Shown here: positions 43,451 to 53,490 of the stretch, in pieces | How the letters are laid out: each line of letters starts with the position of its first letter | How positions within the stretch are numbered: position 1 is the stretch's first letter | DNA from: Celeribacter baekdonensis | GTDB taxonomy: Bacteria; Pseudomonadota; Alphaproteobacteria; Rhodobacterales; Rhodobacteraceae | DNA length: 64,000 nt | Direction: 5' to 3' | Assembly: GCF_900102315.1 (NCBI RefSeq) | Contig: NZ_FNBL01000001.1 | Coordinates: forward strand, 633,841 to 697,840 | Notes under the pieces: model-generated | Told to the model about the DNA's origin: nothing | Databases searched by the model: none | Seen by the model: the letters and a program-made list of their open reading frames with translations, nothing else | Made by a program: the position numbers and the translations under genes

Positions 43451-45580
43451 TCAGTCCTGACCCGCGCTCAGAATATCCAAAATCTCACGCGCCGCTGTCG
43501 GGATATTGGTGCCCGGACCAAAAATCGCTTTGACGCCCGCGTTGTAGAGATACTCGTAATCCTGCTGCGGGATCACACCGCCACAGATCACGATGATCTC
43601 TTCCGCGCCCTGCGCTTTCAGCGCTTCGATCAGCTTCGGCGCAAGGGTCTTGTGACCCGCCGCTTGCGAGGAAATGCCGACGATATGCACATCGTTGTCG
43701 ATGGCATCTTGGGCGGCCTCTTCCGGGGTTTGGAACAGCGGGCCAACGTCGACGTCAAAGCCGATATCGGCAAAGGCGGTGGCGATGACTTTTGCGCCGC
43801 GATCATGGCCGTCCTGGCCCATTTTCACCACGAGCATCCGGGGACGACGCCCCTCTTTCTCGGCAAAGATTTCCACGTCTTTTTGGATTTGGGCAAAACC
43901 TTCGTCGCCCTCATAGGCCGCGCCGTAGACGCCCGCCAAGGTTTTCACTTCGGCGCGGTGGCGGCCGAACACTTTTTCCATAGCCATCGAGATTTCTCCC
44001 ACGGTTGCACGGGCGCGGGCGGCATCCACCGCCAACGCAAGCAGGTTGCCCTTGCCGGATTTCGCCGCCTCTTCCAGTGCGGCCAATGTCGCCTCGACCG
44101 CCGCCCCGTCGCGGCTGGCACGGATGCTCTCCAACCGCTTGACCTGGCTGACGCGCACGGCAACGTTGTCGACGTCCAAAATGTCGATCGGGTCTTCTTT
44201 GTCCTTGCGGTATTTGTTGACGCCGACGATCACCTCGGTGCCCCGGTCGATCTGGGCCTGACGCCGGGCGGCGGTTTCTTCGATCCGCAGTTTTGGCATG
44301 CCGGAATTGACCGCCTTGGTCATGCCGCCCATCTCTTCGATCTCTTCCATCAAAGCCCAGGCTTTGTCGGCAAGTTCCTTGGTCAGGCTTTCAACATAGT
44401 AAGAGCCCGCCAACGGATCGACGACATGGGTGATGCCGGTCTCTTCTTGCAGGATCAACTGGGTGTTGCGGGCGATGCGGGCCGAGAATTCGGTCGGCAA
44501 AGCAATGGCTTCGTCGAGCGCATTGGTGTGCAGTGATTGCGTGCCGCCCAAAGCCGCCGACATCGCCTCATAGGCGGTGCGGATGACGTTGTTATAGGGG
44601 TCTTGCTCTTGCAGCGAGACACCAGAGGTTTGGCAATGGGTGCGCAGCATTTTGGATTTGTCGGATTTCGGATTGAATTCCTCCATCACGCGGGTCCACA
44701 GGAACCGCGCGGCGCGCAGTTTCGCCGCCTCCATGAAAAAATTCATACCAATCGCAAAGAAGAACGAGAGGCGCGGTGCGAACCGGTCCACGTCCATCCC
44801 CGCCTTGATCGCCGTGCGCACATATTCGCGGCCATCGGCCAGCGTAAACGCCAGCTCTTGCACCAGATTCGCGCCCGCTTCCTGCATATGGTAGCCGGAG
44901 ATCGAGATCGAGTTGAATTTCGGCATCTCATTGGCGGTGTATTCAATGATATCCGCGATGATTTTCATCGAAGGTTCGGGCGGATAAATATAGGTGTTGC
45001 GCACCATGAACTCTTTGAGAATGTCGTTTTGGATGGTCCCGGCCAGAAGCGCCTTGTCATGACCCTGCTCTTCGCCGGTCACAATGAAAGACGCCAAAAT
45101 CGGGATCACAGCCCCATTCATCGTCATCGAGACGGAGACTTTATCAAGTGGAATGCCGTCAAACAGGATTTTCATATCCTCGACCGAGTCAATCGCCACA
45201 CCCGCTTTGCCGACATCGCCCACCACACGCGGGTGATCGGAATCATAGCCACGGTGGGTGGCCAAATCGAAGGCCACGGAGACGCCTTGCTGCCCCGCAT
45301 CAAGTGCCTTGCGGTAAAACGCGTTTGATTCTTCGGCGGTGGAGAAGCCCGCATATTGGCGGATCGTCCAAGGCCGCCCGGCGTACATCGTCGCCTTCAC
45401 GCCACGGGTAAACGGGGCCTGCCCCGGCGTATTGCCAAGGTGCTCCATGCCGACCAAATCGTCCTCGGCGTAGAGCGGCTTGACCTTGATGCCCTCAAGC
45501 GTCTCCCAGTCAAGCGTCTCAAGCGGCTTGCCCCGCAGTTCACTTGCCGCAAGCGCTTCCCACTTTTTCCTGTCCGTCAT
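43451..45580 (-). CDS. scpA: Methylmalonyl-CoA mutase
   Basis: A 709-residue single-chain mutase that rearranges methylmalonyl-CoA to succinyl-CoA with adenosylcobalamin, closing propionate catabolism. N-terminal domain: [22 protein letters not shown], the TIM-barrel substrate tunnel region, and [26 protein letters not shown] in the barrel C-terminus. C-terminal cobalamin domain: [20 protein letters not shown], with the D-x-H-x-x-G cobalt-ligand motif. It is one of three propionyl-CoA genes here; the epimerase is not in the window. Confidence 0.95.
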   Translation of the reverse strand: MTDRKKWEALAASELRGKPLETLDWETLEGIKVKPLYAEDDLVGMEHLGNTPGQAPFTRGVKATMYAGRPWTIRQYAGFSTAEESNAFYRKALDAGQQGVSVAFDLATHRGYDSDHPRVVGDVGKAGVAIDSVEDMKILFDGIPLDKVSVSMTMNGAVIPILASFIVTGEEQGHDKALLAGTIQNDILKEFMVRNTYIYPPEPSMKIIADIIEYTANEMPKFNSISISGYHMQEAGANLVQELAFTLADGREYVRTAIKAGMDVDRFAPRLSFFFAIGMNFFMEAAKLRAARFLWTRVMEEFNPKSDKSKMLRTHCQTSGVSLQEQDPYNNVIRTAYEAMSAALGGTQSLHTNALDEAIALPTEFSARIARNTQLILQEETGITHVVDPLAGSYYVESLTKELADKAWALMEEIEEMGGMTKAVNSGMPKLRIEETAARRQAQIDRGTEVIVGVNKYRKDKEDPIDILDVDNVAVRVSQVKRLESIRASRDGAAVEATLAALEEAAKSGKGNLLALAVDAARARATVGEISMAMEKVFGRHRAEVKTLAGVYGAAYEGDEGFAQIQKDVEIFAEKEGRRPRMLVVKMGQDGHDRGAKVIATAFADIGFDVDVGPLFQTPEEAAQDAIDNDVHIVGISSQAAGHKTLAPKLIEALKAQGAEEIIVICGGVIPQQDYEYLYNAGVKAIFGPGTNIPTAAREILDILSAGQD

Positions 45581-45684
45581 TTTCAGGCTCCTCTCCGTTT
45601 TCTTTCACCGCATCCCATATGGGGGGCGCTTAAGCTTGGTTTGGTCCTCGGGACACCCTATATAGAGGGTATCCGGGAGGTCCG

Positions 45685-46128
45685 ATGAAACATATCTATG
45701 CCGCAGCACTTACAGCCGTCTTTCTTATGTCATCCCCCGCGCTCCGGGCGCAGGAGGTGGAATTTGTCGCACAGGATGCCGGCGAGATCGCACTCTCCGA
45801 GTTCAAATGGACCCACAGGGTCTTGGTGGTTTTTGCCGACAGCCCGCTGGACCCGAGTTTCCGCGAACAATTGGACCTTTTGGCCACACGCCCGGAGGCG
45901 CTTTTGGAACGCGATGTGGTGGTGATCACCGACACCGACCCGGCGGCCAAAAGCATGGTGCGCACAGAACTGCGTCCGCGCGGATTTGGTCTTGTGATTG
46001 TCGACAAAGATGGCCGCGTGATGCTGCGCAAACCCGATCCGTGGAACGTGCGCGAAATCACCCGCGCGATTGACAAAACGCCGCTGCGGCAACAGGAAAT
46101 CCAAAACGCGCTGCACGGTGGCGGCTGA
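45685..46128 (+). CDS. DUF4174 exported protein
   Basis: A 147-residue protein with signal MKHIYAAALTAVFLMSSPALRAQ and the DUF4174 pattern (ALSEFKWTHRVLVVFADS, GFGLVIVDKDGRVMLRKPDPW). The fold is thioredoxin-like but no redox cysteine pair is seen. Function unknown. It starts after GGGAGG; a short hairpin (ACCCT-ATATAG-AGGGT) lies just upstream in the leader. Confidence 0.78.
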   Translation: MKHIYAAALTAVFLMSSPALRAQEVEFVAQDAGEIALSEFKWTHRVLVVFADSPLDPSFREQLDLLATRPEALLERDVVVITDTDPAAKSMVRTELRPRGFGLVIVDKDGRVMLRKPDPWNVREITRAIDKTPLRQQEIQNALHGGG

Positions 46129-46129
46129 G

Positions 46130-47353
46130 CTACTCGCGAAAATCTTCGACCGTCGGAATGCGGCCAAAGGCGATTTTGGCCCCGGTATAGGCCACATGAT
46201 GCGGCGGCAAGAGGCCATAACGCACGGTGTCCTGTCCGAAACGTTGATTGAGACGGTCGATGGCAAGGCACAAAGCGCGCCGATCCGTCTCGGGCGCAAA
46301 CAGATCGTCCATCACATCGGCTGCGGGCAAAAGCCCCGCCAATGTCACCGAGACAGAGCGCAGTGGCACGGCGGGTGCCGCGGCCCAAAGCCCGGACAGG
46401 GTGTTGAGCAAAAAGAACGTGTCCTGCGTGGCGCGGATCGTGCTGTCTTGTGTGATCCCCTGCCCCGATATCGGGCGTAGGCCCAAAGACAGGCTGCGGG
46501 CGTAAAGCCCCTCGCGCCGCAACCGCGCCGCCGCCTTGACCAGCAACCGCCGGGACACCAAACGCGCGCCCTCTGGCGTTTTGTTCCCATTGGTCAGCAC
46601 CTGCCCATGGCCGATCATGTTTCTGCGGGTCTCTGGCCAGACCACGGTCTCGCCCCTGAGTTCGCGCACAAACCGTTCGCCCGACACGCTGCCCCAAATC
46701 GCACGGGCACGTTTGGGCGCGATGCGATAGAGCGTTGGAACATCCATGATCCCCGCCGCCTCCAACCGCGCGCGCATCCGCCATGACACCCCCGGCAAAT
46801 CGTCCAGCGCCAGATGGGCAATCCGGTCTGGCAGCACATGAGGCAAAAGCCAATGCAACCCGCCCGGTTTTTCCAACCCGGCGGCGAGTTTGGCCAAAAG
46901 CCGGGTCGGCCCAAGCCCGACAGAACAGCGCAACGCCGGGCTGACCTGCGTCAGAACCGCCTGTTGCAAAGCGCGTCCGATGTCCAAGGCGCGCGGCAGC
47001 TCTTGTTGTGATCCCATCAAGAGACAGGAACATTCGTCGATCGACCAGATCCGATGCACCGGGATGATCGTCTCGACCGCCTGCAAAATCGCGTGGTGAA
47101 AATCGACACAAATGTCGTGTTTGACCGGACGAAACACGATGCCCGGACAGAGGCTGCGCGCCTCGTCCTGCCGTGTCCCCATGCCGACACCTTTGCGCTT
47201 GGCCTCGATGCTGGCGGCAATACAGGCCGCATTCGGCGCATCGGCTGTCAACACCCCCACAGGCCGCCCCATCAGCGCAGGTTCTTCGGCCTGCGCCACG
47301 GAGGCGTAAAAGCTGTTCATATCGAAAAACAGCGTTGAAACACGCAATGTCAT
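46130..47353 (-). CDS. Y-family DNA polymerase (translesion)
   Basis: A 407-residue polymerase. Catalytic acidic residues are in FDMNSFYASVAQAE near the N-terminus and in SIDECSCLL. Fingers, thumb HhH (LDDLPGVSWRMRARLEAAG) and little-finger (FLLNTLSGLWAAAPAVPLRSV) regions are present. It belongs to the DinB/UmuC superfamily but is not the standard DinB form; it may copy across damaged bases. A perfect alphaproteobacterial LexA box lies 39-53 bases upstream of the ATG, so SOS control is likely. The convergent DUF4174 gene ends 2 bases from its stop. Confidence 0.85.
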   Translation of the reverse strand: MTLRVSTLFFDMNSFYASVAQAEEPALMGRPVGVLTADAPNAACIAASIEAKRKGVGMGTRQDEARSLCPGIVFRPVKHDICVDFHHAILQAVETIIPVHRIWSIDECSCLLMGSQQELPRALDIGRALQQAVLTQVSPALRCSVGLGPTRLLAKLAAGLEKPGGLHWLLPHVLPDRIAHLALDDLPGVSWRMRARLEAAGIMDVPTLYRIAPKRARAIWGSVSGERFVRELRGETVVWPETRRNMIGHGQVLTNGNKTPEGARLVSRRLLVKAAARLRREGLYARSLSLGLRPISGQGITQDSTIRATQDTFFLLNTLSGLWAAAPAVPLRSVSVTLAGLLPAADVMDDLFAPETDRRALCLAIDRLNQRFGQDTVRYGLLPPHHVAYTGAKIAFGRIPTVEDFRE

Positions 47354-47391
47354 GGCCGGGCGCCTCGCGACGAGAGAGAAGGTCTAAGTTA

Positions 47392-47406
47392 GAACAAAAT
47401 GAGAAC
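47392..47406 (-). promoter_or_regulatory. LexA box (SOS operator)
   Basis: GAAC-AAAATGA-GAAC on the plus strand, that is GTTC-N7-GTTC towards the polymerase gene, exactly fits the LexA operator of alphaproteobacteria. It sits 39-53 bases before the polymerase start and 61 bases downstream of the pccA stop. Confidence 0.8.
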
Positions 47407-47466
47407 ATTTGTCCAGCCCCTCCCCGCACGCTCTCGGCGCGATATGCCCGCCCGGCCAAGATCACC

Positions 47467-49464
47467 TTATTCGAACTCCATGATCACGTCGTCGACGGCC
47501 AGACTGTCACCGGGGGCTGCGTTGATTTTGGACACGATGCCTTTGCGTTCAGCGCGCAGGATGTTTTCCATTTTCATCGCTTCAACCGTGCACAGCGCCT
47601 GGCCTTCCTGGACCTCATCGCCCTCTTCGACGTTCACTTTGACGATCAGGCCCGGCATCGGGCAGAGCAACAATTTGGACGTGTCTGGTGGCAGTTTTTC
47701 GATCATGAATTTGGACAGTTCGGCTGCGCGCGGCGAGCGGACATAGACCTTCATATCGGCACCCCGGTTGCGGATGCGGAACCCGCCCGGCGTTTTGCCC
47801 ACTTTCAGCGTCAAATGGCTGTCACCCATGTCGATCACGGCCAGACTTTCGCCCGGCACCCATGTGCTTTCACAACGCAATTTCTTGTCGTTGATCAACA
47901 CGGTCGAGCCGGATTTATCCGCCTCAATCGTCAGTGGGAAATCGAGATCGCCGATCTGCACGACCCAATCATTGGGCACCACGCGTTCATGGTTGTCCAT
48001 CCGCCCCGACACGCGGGTGCGGCGAATTTCAGCAACGCGGTACATCGACGCCGTGGCTGCAGCGATCCGTTCCAGATCCGCGTAGGGCAGTTCAACCCCT
48101 TCAAATCCTTCGGGATATTCCTCTTCGATAAAGGCCGTGGTCATTTCACCCGCGATGAATTTCGGGTGATCATAGACGGCGGAGAGGAACGGCAGGTTGT
48201 GACCGATGCCTTCGACTTCAAACCCATCGAGCGCATTGCGCATGTTCTCAATCGCGGTTGCGCGATCCGGGCCCCACGTGCAAAGTTTTGCAATCATCGG
48301 GTCATAATACATCGAAATTTCGCCACCCTCATAAACGCCCGTGTCGTTGCGCACGACATTGGTGTCGGTGACGATTTCCGCCGGTGGGCGGTATGTCGAC
48401 AGACGCCCGATGGACGGCAAAAAGCCGCGATAGGGGTCTTCGGCGTACAGGCGGCTTTCCATCGCCCAGCCGTTGATTTTCACATCGCCTTGGGTGATGG
48501 AGAGCGGCTCGCCATTGGCGATGCGGATCATCTGTTCGACCAGATCGATGCCGGTGATCAACTCGGTCACAGGGTGTTCCACCTGAAGGCGGGTGTTCAT
48601 TTCCAAGAAGTAGAAATTGCGGTCGCCATCGACGATGAATTCCACGGTGCCCGCGGAGGCATAATCCACCGCTTTCGCGAGTGCGACGGCCTGTTCGCCC
48701 ATGGCTTTGCGGGTCTCTGGATCAAGGAACGGCGACGGGGCTTCTTCGATGACCTTTTGGTTGCGGCGTTGGATCGAACATTCGCGCTCATTCAGATAGA
48801 TGCCATTGCCATGGGTATCGCAAAGCACCTGAATTTCGATATGGCGCGGTTGGGTGACGAATTTCTCGATGAAAATCCGGTCATCGCCAAAGGAGCTTGC
48901 GGCTTCGTTTTTCGACGACTGAAAGCCTTCGCGGGCCTCTTCGTCCGTCCATGCGATCCGCATCCCCTTACCGCCGCCACCGGCGGAGGCTTTGATCATC
49001 ACCGGATAACCGATCTGGTTGGAGATTTTCACCGCCTCATCCGCATCCGAGATCAGGCCCATATAGCCCGGAACGGTCGAAACACCGGCCTCTTGCGCCA
49101 GTTTTTTCGAGGTGATTTTGTCGCCCATGGCCTCAATCGCACCGACCGGGGGGCCAACAAAGGCCACGCCCTCAGCCGCCAGAGCCTCGGCGAATTTCGA
49201 GTTCTCGGAAAGGAACCCATAGCCCGGATGGACCGCCTGCGCGCCGGTCTGGCGGATCGCATCCATCACCTTGTCGATGACGATATAGGATTGGTTTGCG
49301 GGCGGCGGGCCGATGTGAACCGCCTCATCCGCCATCGCCACATGCAGGGCGTTTTTATCCGCATCGGAATAAATGGCGACCGTTTTGATCCCCATTTTCT
49401 TCGCGGTTTTCATCACACGGCATGCAATCTCGCCGCGGTTCGCAATCAGGATCTTGTCAAACAT
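47467..49464 (-). CDS. pccA: Propionyl-CoA carboxylase alpha subunit (biotin carboxylase and carrier)
   Basis: A 665-residue protein with a biotin carboxylase domain (ILIANRGEIACRVMKTAKKMG, PVMIKASAGGGGKGMRIA, MNTRLQVEHPVTELITGIDLVEQ) and a C-terminal biotin carrier with the lysine motif VEAMKMEN. It carboxylates biotin for pccB. The ATP-grasp and biotinylation motifs are complete. pccB lies 2.4 kb upstream on the same strand, separated by small genes and a lipoprotein; together with methylmalonyl-CoA mutase they form the propionyl-CoA path. Confidence 0.95.
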   Translation of the reverse strand: MFDKILIANRGEIACRVMKTAKKMGIKTVAIYSDADKNALHVAMADEAVHIGPPPANQSYIVIDKVMDAIRQTGAQAVHPGYGFLSENSKFAEALAAEGVAFVGPPVGAIEAMGDKITSKKLAQEAGVSTVPGYMGLISDADEAVKISNQIGYPVMIKASAGGGGKGMRIAWTDEEAREGFQSSKNEAASSFGDDRIFIEKFVTQPRHIEIQVLCDTHGNGIYLNERECSIQRRNQKVIEEAPSPFLDPETRKAMGEQAVALAKAVDYASAGTVEFIVDGDRNFYFLEMNTRLQVEHPVTELITGIDLVEQMIRIANGEPLSITQGDVKINGWAMESRLYAEDPYRGFLPSIGRLSTYRPPAEIVTDTNVVRNDTGVYEGGEISMYYDPMIAKLCTWGPDRATAIENMRNALDGFEVEGIGHNLPFLSAVYDHPKFIAGEMTTAFIEEEYPEGFEGVELPYADLERIAAATASMYRVAEIRRTRVSGRMDNHERVVPNDWVVQIGDLDFPLTIEADKSGSTVLINDKKLRCESTWVPGESLAVIDMGDSHLTLKVGKTPGGFRIRNRGADMKVYVRSPRAAELSKFMIEKLPPDTSKLLLCPMPGLIVKVNVEEGDEVQEGQALCTVEAMKMENILRAERKGIVSKINAAPGDSLAVDDVIMEFE

Positions 49465-49566
49465 CCACAGTCCCTCTCCCTTTTCTCAAGTCTCAGCAGG
49501 CCACGCGCACGGTTGCACGGGTGGTCTTTGAACTTTCTGTCATGATGGTCGGTATGGTTTTGGCCA

Positions 49567-49602
49567 CAAAAAAGCCTCCCCGGCGGACCCCGCCCGGGAA
49601 GC
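49567..49602 (-). terminator. Intrinsic terminator after the small lipoprotein gene
   Basis: A GC-rich stem of about 13 pairs with one mismatch and a three-base loop, read on the minus strand, ends in a run of six T (A-run at 49568-49573 on the plus strand). It should end transcripts from the lipoprotein gene before pccA, which suggests a separate pccA promoter downstream. Confidence 0.75.
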
Positions 49603-49658
49603 TGTGGTGTGATCGGTCAAACGGGCGCGCGGAGCGCGGGCCGGTCAGACAAATAAAG

Positions 49659-49859
49659 TTAGTTACAAACGCCGGCGTCGTCGCAATAGGTGCCCGCAAG
49701 CGCGCCCAAAGCGGCCCCCGAGAGCACATTGTTGTCGGTCGCGTCTGCGACGACAGCGCCCGCTGCGGCACCTGCGAGTGCGCGCTCCCCGTCGGTTTGC
49801 AAACAACCGGCAAGGGCTGTGACGGAGATGAGGCCAAGAACAAGAATGGATTTGCGCAT
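49659..49859 (-). CDS. Small glycine-zipper lipoprotein
   Basis: A 66-residue lipoprotein with lipobox LAGC and the alanine/glycine-rich core ALAGAAAGAVVADATDNNVLSGAALGALAGT, a YMGG/glycine-zipper pattern. It ends with a cysteine-containing stretch CDDAGVCN. Such small lipoproteins are common envelope components of unknown function. Confidence 0.65.
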   Translation of the reverse strand: MRKSILVLGLISVTALAGCLQTDGERALAGAAAGAVVADATDNNVLSGAALGALAGTYCDDAGVCN

Positions 49860-50217
49860 GTTTTTTCTGCTTCTGATGATGTTACGACTGTGTCGATTCT
49901 ATCCCAGCCCAGCCCTCGCGCAAAGCAACAAATGCGGCTCACCGTGAAATCGGCAAAACCAAGCCCATGTGCGCAAAAATCCGCGCGAGAAAAACCCACG
50001 CATAAAGAAGAGCGGCGAGATCCGCATGGGGGACACACAGACCTCGCCAAAGGGGAAGGGTAACGGTTTTCAGAACAGGGCGAGGTGTTGCTGGTCACCT
50101 GCGTCCTGTGACCAAGATGGGGTGCATCGCTTTCGCTCGCAAGAGCACAGCCAAACCGCCCGCCAAAACTGGCAGCAGTTCGCGCAAATGCCGATGTGCC
50201 AAGCGAAAACCCGCGCA
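49860..50217. other. Gene-free region with two stem-loops
   Basis: Between the lipoprotein gene and the gene at 50218 there is no convincing coding frame over 358 bases. Two perfect inverted repeats are present: ACCTCGCC at 50041-50048 with GGCGAGGT at 50079-50086, and TGGTCAC at 50092-50098 with GTGACCA at 50108-50114. They could fold as part of a structured RNA or serve as operators. The remaining sequence probably holds the lipoprotein promoter near 49870-49910. Confidence 0.4.
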
Positions 50218-50640
50218 TCAGTCCTCTTGCTCCCCGTTCCACATCTCGTCCCAATCGGGGGTTTCTTCGTCCTCATCCGAGGCGAAAATTTCGGGATAGG
50301 AGGCCATAGCGCGGCCCATATCGACCTTCAGCAGCGCCTCATAAGAGGCCGGATCGAAATCCTCGGGATCGGCGGGCACAACTTCGCGGCCAAACAGCCA
50401 GGACAAGCGCCCCGCATCGAGATTGCCGCGCTCAAACGGCTCCTCGCCAAACTGTTCGACCAGCGCCATCAAAAACGCCGCATCGACCCGCTTGTCGAGC
50501 GCCTTGCGGTCTTTGTAGCGTTCCAGCGCCTTGAGCGGCGTCACCCCTTTGGGGTTCGCGCGGCGAATGGTGAATTGGAAATCGGTTCCCGGAAAACGGC
50601 CCGGAAATCCTTTGTGTTTGGTCATATAATCGCGTGCCAT
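50218..50640 (-). CDS. Conserved hypothetical protein
   Basis: A 140-residue acidic protein of unknown family, starting MARDYMTKHKGFPGRF and ending in the acidic tail SDEDEETPDWDEMW. No signal peptide, membrane span or catalytic motif is seen; helices dominate. The start shares one base with the stop of the ridA-like gene (TGATG), so translation is coupled. It is the last gene of the run that starts with pccB. Confidence 0.6.
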   Translation of the reverse strand: MARDYMTKHKGFPGRFPGTDFQFTIRRANPKGVTPLKALERYKDRKALDKRVDAAFLMALVEQFGEEPFERGNLDAGRLSWLFGREVVPADPEDFDPASYEALLKVDMGRAMASYPEIFASDEDEETPDWDEMWNGEQED

Positions 50641-51047
50641 CAGCTGTCTCCCTGATCTGGTCGGCGCGCAATGAGGTCAATCTCAACCAGCGCACCAACG
50701 GCCAACGCGGTCACGCCCACAGTGGTGCGTGCCGGAAGCCTCTCACGCGGGAAGTAGCTTTTGTAGGTGTCATTGAACAGGGCGTAATCGCGCTCGAATT
50801 CGGTCAGGAAGCACCGACATTGCACAATATGCGCCGCGCCAAGGCCCAATTCGGCCAAGATCAACAAGAGATTGTCCATCACGCGGCGTGTCTGCGCCTC
50901 GATCCCCGCGGGGAGCGGCGCGTCAGGCGCGTTCGGGTCGGTCGGCATTTGCCCGGTCAGGATCACCCAACCGTCATCTTCGACCGCATGGGAAAACGGC
51001 GCGACCGGGCGCGGACCGTTGGAGAACATATGAAACTTCGGTGCCAT
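50640..51047 (-). CDS. ridA: RidA/YjgF family protein
   Basis: A 135-residue member of the RidA family, which hydrolyses reactive enamine/imine intermediates. Typical parts are PFSHAVEDDGWVILTGQMPTD, VMDNLLLILAELGLGAAHIVQC and LPARTTVGVTALAVGALVEID; the catalytic-type arginine of true RidA is present in PARTTV. ATG 51047 has GGGAGGCC before it and lies one base after the preceding stop. Confidence 0.8.
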   Translation of the reverse strand: MAPKFHMFSNGPRPVAPFSHAVEDDGWVILTGQMPTDPNAPDAPLPAGIEAQTRRVMDNLLLILAELGLGAAHIVQCRCFLTEFERDYALFNDTYKSYFPRERLPARTTVGVTALAVGALVEIDLIARRPDQGDS

Positions 51048-51048
51048 A

Positions 51049-51474
51049 TCAAAAGGCCTCCCATTCACAGGCCGCACCCGCATCCGTTTCAGCCGGACGG
51101 TAGGCCTCAAACACCTGCGCCACCTCGGGGTCGGGTGCGCCAAATTCGGTCGGGCGCTCGGAGAGCGAAATCACGATGATCGAGGGCATAGGTTCGCCCA
51201 GACGCGGCAGGGCGTAGCTTTCGCAGAGCGCCGAAAGATCGGCCTCAAGCGCCTCATAAGGCATGGTCTTGATCCGCAGGCCAAGCTCGGGCGCGACAAA
51301 CCGGAACCGGGCAGTCAGGCCCATCGCGGGGCGATCCATCAGGGTTTCATAAAACGCCACCGGCTGCCCCGAGGGCACGGTCACATCCTGCGCGTCAACG
51401 GGGGTCAATTCCGCCGCCGCAGAGAAGGCCAAAACCGACAGGGCCACAGCAAAAGACGACAAACGCAGGATCAT
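51049..51474 (-). CDS. Exported DUF6497-like protein
   Basis: A 141-residue protein with signal MILRLSSFAVALSVLAFSAAA. The mature part (FYETLMDRPAMGLTARFRFVAPEL, SIIVISLSERPTEFGAPDPEVAQVFEAYR) matches a small exported family seen in Rhodobacteraceae, unknown function. The start overlaps the upstream gene by ATGA and follows AGGAG. The run continues with the RidA gene after one base. Confidence 0.65.
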   Translation of the reverse strand: MILRLSSFAVALSVLAFSAAAELTPVDAQDVTVPSGQPVAFYETLMDRPAMGLTARFRFVAPELGLRIKTMPYEALEADLSALCESYALPRLGEPMPSIIVISLSERPTEFGAPDPEVAQVFEAYRPAETDAGAACEWEAF

Positions 51475-51866
51475 GTGGTCTTCTCCTTTTGATGGCTGGC
51501 GGCTTGATGGCTGGCTGGATGGCTGGCGGCATATCTGGCCCAACGGGCGCGCAGGTTTGGATCGTCTAACAGCGCGGCCAACCGCGCCTCTGTGGTGGCT
51601 TTCGGGAACCGTCCATTGATGGTGCCGCCGGCGGTGATTTCCAAGTCAGACCCGTTTGTGGCGACACGCACCACCGGGCTAAACCCGCGCAGATTTTGCA
51701 GCGCCCGCCACATATCCTGACGCAGCTGATGGGCGATGCGCGCTTTGCGCAGCCCCGCACCGTTTGAGATCACGGTTTGCACCGCAACATCAAACTGTGC
51801 GGGCAGACGGCGCGACAAAGTCAACGCGCCATCCGCCTCAGAGATATGCCACTGACTGCGGGTCAT
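51471..51866 (-). CDS. Conserved hypothetical protein of the pccB operon
   Basis: A 131-residue basic protein of no recognised family (SQWHISEADGALTLSRRLP, HQLRQDMWRALQNLRGFSPVVRV, GGTINGRFPKATTEARLAALL). Its C-terminus has short AASH/ASHQ repeats from an in-frame tandem repeat near 51485-51530. It starts 18 bases after pccB and overlaps the next gene, so it is co-transcribed with the carboxylase gene. Confidence 0.6.
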   Translation of the reverse strand: MTRSQWHISEADGALTLSRRLPAQFDVAVQTVISNGAGLRKARIAHQLRQDMWRALQNLRGFSPVVRVATNGSDLEITAGGTINGRFPKATTEARLAALLDDPNLRARWARYAASHPASHQAASHQKEKTT

Positions 51867-51884
51867 CTGTCCTCACGACCCCGC

Positions 51885-53417
51885 TTAAAGCGGGATGTTG
51901 TCGTGTTTTTTCCACGGGTTTTCGAGCTTTTTATTGCGCAAGCTGGCGAAGGCGCGCGTGATGCGTTTGCGGGTCGAACGCGGTTGGATCACCTCGTCGA
52001 TAAAGCCACGCTCTGCGGCGACAAACGGGTTGGCAAAGCGGGCCTCGTAGCTGGCCGTATGTTTGGCGATCTTTTCCGCATCCTTCAGATCGGCGCGGTG
52101 GATGATTTCTGTCGCGCCTTTGGCCCCCATCACCGCGATTTCTGCGGTCGGCCAGGCGTAGTTGAAATCACCGCGCAAGTGCTTGGACGCCATCACGTCA
52201 TAGGCCCCGCCATAGGCTTTGCGGGTGATCACGGTCACTTTCGGCACAGTCGCTTCGCCGTAAGCAAACAGCAGTTTCGCCCCATGTTTGATCACGCCGC
52301 CGTATTCCTGAGAGGTGCCCGGCAAAAAGCCCGGAACGTCGACGAGGGTCAAAACAGGGATTTCGAACGCATCGCAAAAGCGCACAAACCGCGCGGCTTT
52401 TTTCGAACTGTCGATGTCGAGGCACCCGGCCAAAACCATCGGCTGGTTCGCCACGACGCCGACCGTCTGACCTTCGAGGCGGATGAACCCGGTGATGATG
52501 TTTTTGGCGTGATTTTCCTGAATCTCGTAAAAATCGCCCTCATCTGCGATCTTGTAGATCACTTCTTTCATGTCATAGGGGGTGTTGGCGTTGTCCGGGA
52601 TGATCGTGTCAAGTGAGGCGTCAACCCGATCCGGCGCATCAAAGAACGGGCGCACCGGGGCTTTCTCGCGGTTGTTGAGCGGCAGGAAATCGACGAGGCG
52701 GCGCACTTCGGTCAGCGCTTCGATGTCGTTTTCAAAGGCCCCATCGGCGACCGAGGATTTTTTGGTGTGGGTCGATGCCCCGCCCAATTCCTCGGCGGTC
52801 ACCACTTCGTTGGTCACGGTTTTCACCACGTCGGGGCCGGTGACGAACATGTAGGACGTGTCTTTGACCATGAAGATAAAGTCGGTCATGGCAGGCGAAT
52901 AGACCGCCCCCCCCGCGCAGGGCCCCATGATCACGGAGATCTGCGGCACGACGCCGGAGGCCATGATGTTGCGCTGGAACACTTCGGCATAGCCCGCAAG
53001 CGAGGCCACGCCTTCCTGAATGCGCGCGCCACCCGAGTCGTTCAGCCCGATCACAGGCGCGCCGTTTTGCACCGCCATATCCATGATCTTGACGATTTTT
53101 TCCGCGTGGGTTTCCGACAGAGACCCGCCGAATACAGTGAAATCCTGACTGAACACATAGACCATGCGGCCATTGATCGTGCCCCAGCCGGTGATCACAC
53201 CATCGCCGTAGGGCTTGCTCTCTTCCATGCCAAAATCGGTGCAGCGATGGGTTTTGAACATGTCAAACTCTTCAAAGCTGTCCTCATCAAGCAAAAGTTC
53301 AACCCGCTCGCGTGCGGTGAGTTTGCCTTTGGCATGTTGGCTGTCGATGCGCTTTTGTCCGCCTCCCAGACGGGCGTCGTCGCGGCGATCGTGAAGTTCT
53401 TGGATGATGTCTTTCAC
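51885..53417 (-). CDS. pccB: Propionyl-CoA carboxylase beta subunit (carboxyltransferase)
   Basis: A 510-residue carboxyltransferase that moves carboxyl from biotin to propionyl-CoA, giving methylmalonyl-CoA. Crotonase-type oxyanion hole regions are visible as [41 protein letters not shown] and [28 protein letters not shown]. It heads a minus-strand run of small genes and pairs with pccA. TTTGCAAA-type sites upstream point to PccR control. Confidence 0.95.
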   Translation of the reverse strand: MKDIIQELHDRRDDARLGGGQKRIDSQHAKGKLTARERVELLLDEDSFEEFDMFKTHRCTDFGMEESKPYGDGVITGWGTINGRMVYVFSQDFTVFGGSLSETHAEKIVKIMDMAVQNGAPVIGLNDSGGARIQEGVASLAGYAEVFQRNIMASGVVPQISVIMGPCAGGAVYSPAMTDFIFMVKDTSYMFVTGPDVVKTVTNEVVTAEELGGASTHTKKSSVADGAFENDIEALTEVRRLVDFLPLNNREKAPVRPFFDAPDRVDASLDTIIPDNANTPYDMKEVIYKIADEGDFYEIQENHAKNIITGFIRLEGQTVGVVANQPMVLAGCLDIDSSKKAARFVRFCDAFEIPVLTLVDVPGFLPGTSQEYGGVIKHGAKLLFAYGEATVPKVTVITRKAYGGAYDVMASKHLRGDFNYAWPTAEIAVMGAKGATEIIHRADLKDAEKIAKHTASYEARFANPFVAAERGFIDEVIQPRSTRKRITRAFASLRNKKLENPWKKHDNIPL

Positions 53418-53490
53418 GGGTGGGCCTCCTCGTCATTTCAGGGCGCACCTTACGCGGGCATAGCCCTGCATCAAAGCAGAGTCTGGCAGA

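Noticed and set aside
45696-47465. Long minus-strand frame of 589 codons
   Set aside because: It overlaps the Y-family polymerase gene in another frame and has no domain; the polymerase motifs are in the shorter frame.
47173-49545. Long plus-strand frame of 790 codons across pccA
   Set aside because: It is the antisense shadow of pccA; its composition (rich in H, D, R, F) is typical of shadows of high-GC genes.
49493-50254. Minus-strand frame of 253 codons
   Set aside because: It runs over the terminator and the lipoprotein gene in another frame, is cysteine- and serine-rich without domain, and has no ribosome site.
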